From positions 27,295,830 to 27,359,829 of the forward strand of contig JAKTNV010000003.1 in NCBI GenBank assembly GCA_022747635.1: a stretch of 64,000 nucleotides of DNA, written 5' to 3'. The notes below the pieces were generated by a model, which was given only the letters and a program-made list of their open reading frames with translations, had not been told where the DNA came from and ran no database searches. This stretch comes from Hetaerina americana (lineage: Eukaryota; Arthropoda; Insecta; Odonata; Calopterygidae). This document shows positions 62,401-64,000 of the stretch, in pieces (the first letter of the stretch is position 1; every line of letters begins with the position of its first letter). The position numbers were made by a program, and so were the translations under genes.

Positions 62401-63408
62401 TTGCTTATTGTAATATATACATTATAATTTAGTAGAAATAACTAAAGAGATACCAACATCTTTTTACAATATTATTTACATTGCAAGTTATTGCATTAAA
62501 TTATTGAATGGAAGTTTTTCAGCTATCAGGCTTAGTAATGATCAAGCTGCAATTCTGCCCAAAGTCTACTTCAATTCAGTTTATTTTCATAAAGTTGTTG
62601 TCATCTATTGAACATATGATTTTTGTTAATTTATAAGATATTCTTTCAAATACCTTTTGCTCTAATTGTACTGTATAAACCTTTTTTTAAATACATCACG
62701 TACGTAATGAAAAATCAATTTTTGATAGTGTGGTTTTTGCAGTTGTAAAATTTAGTTTTCCTTATTTGCTATGTAGTGAGTTATCATAGTGTATGTGCAC
62801 AATGATATGAGTTATCAGAATAAGCTACTTAATATTTTGTGTATTATGAATGACTTCATTATCTTTCTACTGTAATTTCTTACTTTGCTGTCTTGAACCA
62901 CCTTTTTCACTTTGTAGCTAATTAGAATGTAGGATATTTTGCATGTAGTTTAGTTTTACAACACAAAGGTTGGTGCTAGAGTTAACCCCCTCTCAAGACT
63001 TAATATTATTAAATGTGATATAGAGACATGCCTCTCTGTTTCTATGTAAATAATTGCTATATTGCTGATATTGTGTCACGTAGCTGCTGTAGTATTGCTT
63101 TTTGTCAATGCAATTTTTGTTGTGATGAAGTGCTGTGATATTTAGAAATAAATATTGTTTTCATAAGCCTCTGCATGAGTTGAGGGCAGGTGGGAGTGAC
63201 CCTCTTCTGGAGATTTTTTTCAGTAGATGTGCTTATTGAATGGCTTGATAGTTTTCTCATTTCCCATCACCTGGAAATCCTTTTTTTTTTCACAATAGTA
63301 TTTATGATCCATAAATAGTGTAGCATATACTTCTGGGCTGTGTAGTATGAAGGACTTCACTCTTTCTTTCTACTTCCATTGCTTCCTTCACTTTGAACCA
63401 CCCTGTAG
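59480..63408. other. PKN intron, CpG-depleted
   Basis: AT-rich with very few CpG. No gene or repeat family recognised. Confidence 0.55.
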
Positions 63409-63693
63409 AGTGCTCTCAGAGAGTTTGACTTCCTGCAAGAGGAAAGAGCCTCTCCAACAGAGCAGATTCTTCAGTCTCAGGGAAATGCTCATCAGCCGAG
63501 GGCACGTCCAGAGCCATCAATACCATCGCACCAATATCATCGTCCACACCAATTCCTTCAGCACCATCAACAACAATCACACCCCTCTCTCCAGCTACAC
63601 CAATATGCACCTAATCAGCCACCACAACAAGCACTTTCTCAGATAGTCCAGCCTCCTACTCCAGAACCTGTGATAGAGTTCCCTGATGATGAG
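63409..63693 (+). CDS. Pkn: PKN exon: His/Gln-rich linker before the kinase domain
   Basis: A pyrimidine-rich tract ends at ccctgtag (63408). The frame reads SALREFDFLQEERASPTEQI, then a His/Gln-rich stretch (HQFLQHHQQQSHPSLQLHQ) and QPPTPEPVIEFPDDE. The REFDFL motif resembles the short hydrophobic segment in PKN linkers. A second acceptor (ctctcag) nine bases downstream is in frame. Phase 0 at both ends; donor gtactt at 63694. The kinase domain would begin in exons beyond the window. Confidence 0.82.
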
Positions 63694-64000
63694 GTACTTT
63701 GGCTGAAAAGTTATTGAATCTATATGTGTATGTTCCAGTTGCACAAATACCAGGGAAGATGAGACGAAAGTTTTTCTTTTTAATTTGGACTTGTTGATAC
63801 CATAAATGCAAGGGCTCTTCAACTGCAATAAATGTTGAAGATGGCATGTAGAATTTGAGAAAAAATTTGTTTAAAAGGAAGTAATGTTTCATCATTGCAT
63901 GTATAAGTATGTACCAAAATCTGTTACTCTTGAAATAATGTTGTGGTTGACCCTGTGATATGGCTAAGGTTTAACGATTTTGTTTTAGTGTTTTGCCCGG
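63694..64000. other. PKN intron, running off the window
   Basis: Follows donor gtactt; no coding sequence recognised. The next PKN exons, including the kinase domain, should lie to the right. Confidence 0.6.

Larger units (their letters stand above)
8713..63693 (+). other. Pkn: Protein kinase N (PKN) gene body, partial
   Basis: Ten coding exons on the + strand join in consistent phase into one PKN-like protein. They carry HR1b (GAENMIQSYSSGG), HR1c ([15 protein letters not shown]), a C2-like domain (VTGKLEVRLMGCQDLLEEV ... LEPQGLLFAE) and the PKN segment RQKKIFKQQGKNF ... NVATWGRLLKR. PKN is a cytoplasmic Ser/Thr kinase of the AGC family. In the known family, HR1 repeats are coiled coils that bind Rho/Rac-GTP and the C2-like region is autoinhibitory and lipid-responsive. 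HR1a is not found in 1-8712, so the true 5' end probably lies left of the window; the kinase domain is to the right. Introns are 72 bp, 10.2, 11.5, 2.1, 3.3 and 5.1 kb, 85 bp, 7.1 and 13.5 kb, and several are enlarged by transposons. Family identity is firm; exact exon ends are inferred from splice consensus and phase. Confidence 0.93.

Noticed and set aside
1..64000. CRISPR arrays, bacterial operons, viral genes
   Set aside because: No spaced repeats, no prokaryotic gene layout and no viral coding sequence seen.

Overview
The window is animal DNA, most likely from an arthropod and probably an insect with large introns. It is AT-rich, has spliced genes with GT-AG introns of 72 bp to 13.5 kb, and carries SINEs, non-LTR retrotransposons and mariners. 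There is no bacterial-style gene packing. The species cannot be named from the sequence.

One gene organises almost the whole window: protein kinase N (PKN), the Rho/Rac-effector AGC kinase, on the + strand. Ten coding exons can be placed with matching splice phases: 8713-8837, 8910-9105, 19314-19468, 31016-31338, 33451-33605, 36912-36999, 42053-42218, 42304-42502, 49605-49900 and 63409-63693. They encode, in order, HR1b, HR1c, the C2-like domain, the conserved segment after it (RQKKIF ... NVATWGRLLKR) and the start of the low-complexity linker. HR1a should lie left of the window and the kinase domain right of it.

Inside the PKN introns are two candidate alternative 5' ends. (1) Two large open exons (27462-28589 and 28824-30531, about 945 codons) splice in phase to 30954, an upstream extension of the PKN exon at 31016. 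This predicts a PKN isoform whose HR1 repeats are replaced by a long Ser/Asp/Pro-rich N-terminus. (2) A CpG-rich exon ending at 54247 (open from 53633) ends in phase 0, matching the exon at 63409. This predicts a short form lacking HR1 and C2. CpG density also changes at these places: roughly 1-27.6 kb and 53.6-59.2 kb are CpG-normal, while about 28-53.5 kb and 59.4-63.3 kb are CpG-depleted outside transposons. That is the pattern left by germline gene-body methylation downstream of active promoters.

The introns carry mobile DNA. This includes an RTE-type LINE relic (9.5-10.7 kb, -), a tRNA-derived SINE (5.8 kb, -), four copies of a second SINE family (15.7, 23.4, 52.9 and 59.1 kb), an internally deleted mariner with perfect 33-bp TIRs (15968-16720), a second mariner relic (58.6-59.06 kb, -), a 5'-truncated LINE (35150-36594) and a near-full-length two-ORF LINE (37.44-41.73 kb). 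A third SINE family is inserted into the ORF2 of that last LINE. Other structures are a perfect 97-bp-arm palindrome at 46071-46270, an imperfect inverted repeat at 51256-51372, a 3 x 40 bp tandem repeat at 5035-5154 and two TA/GT microsatellites. No CRISPR array, rRNA or functional tRNA gene was seen.
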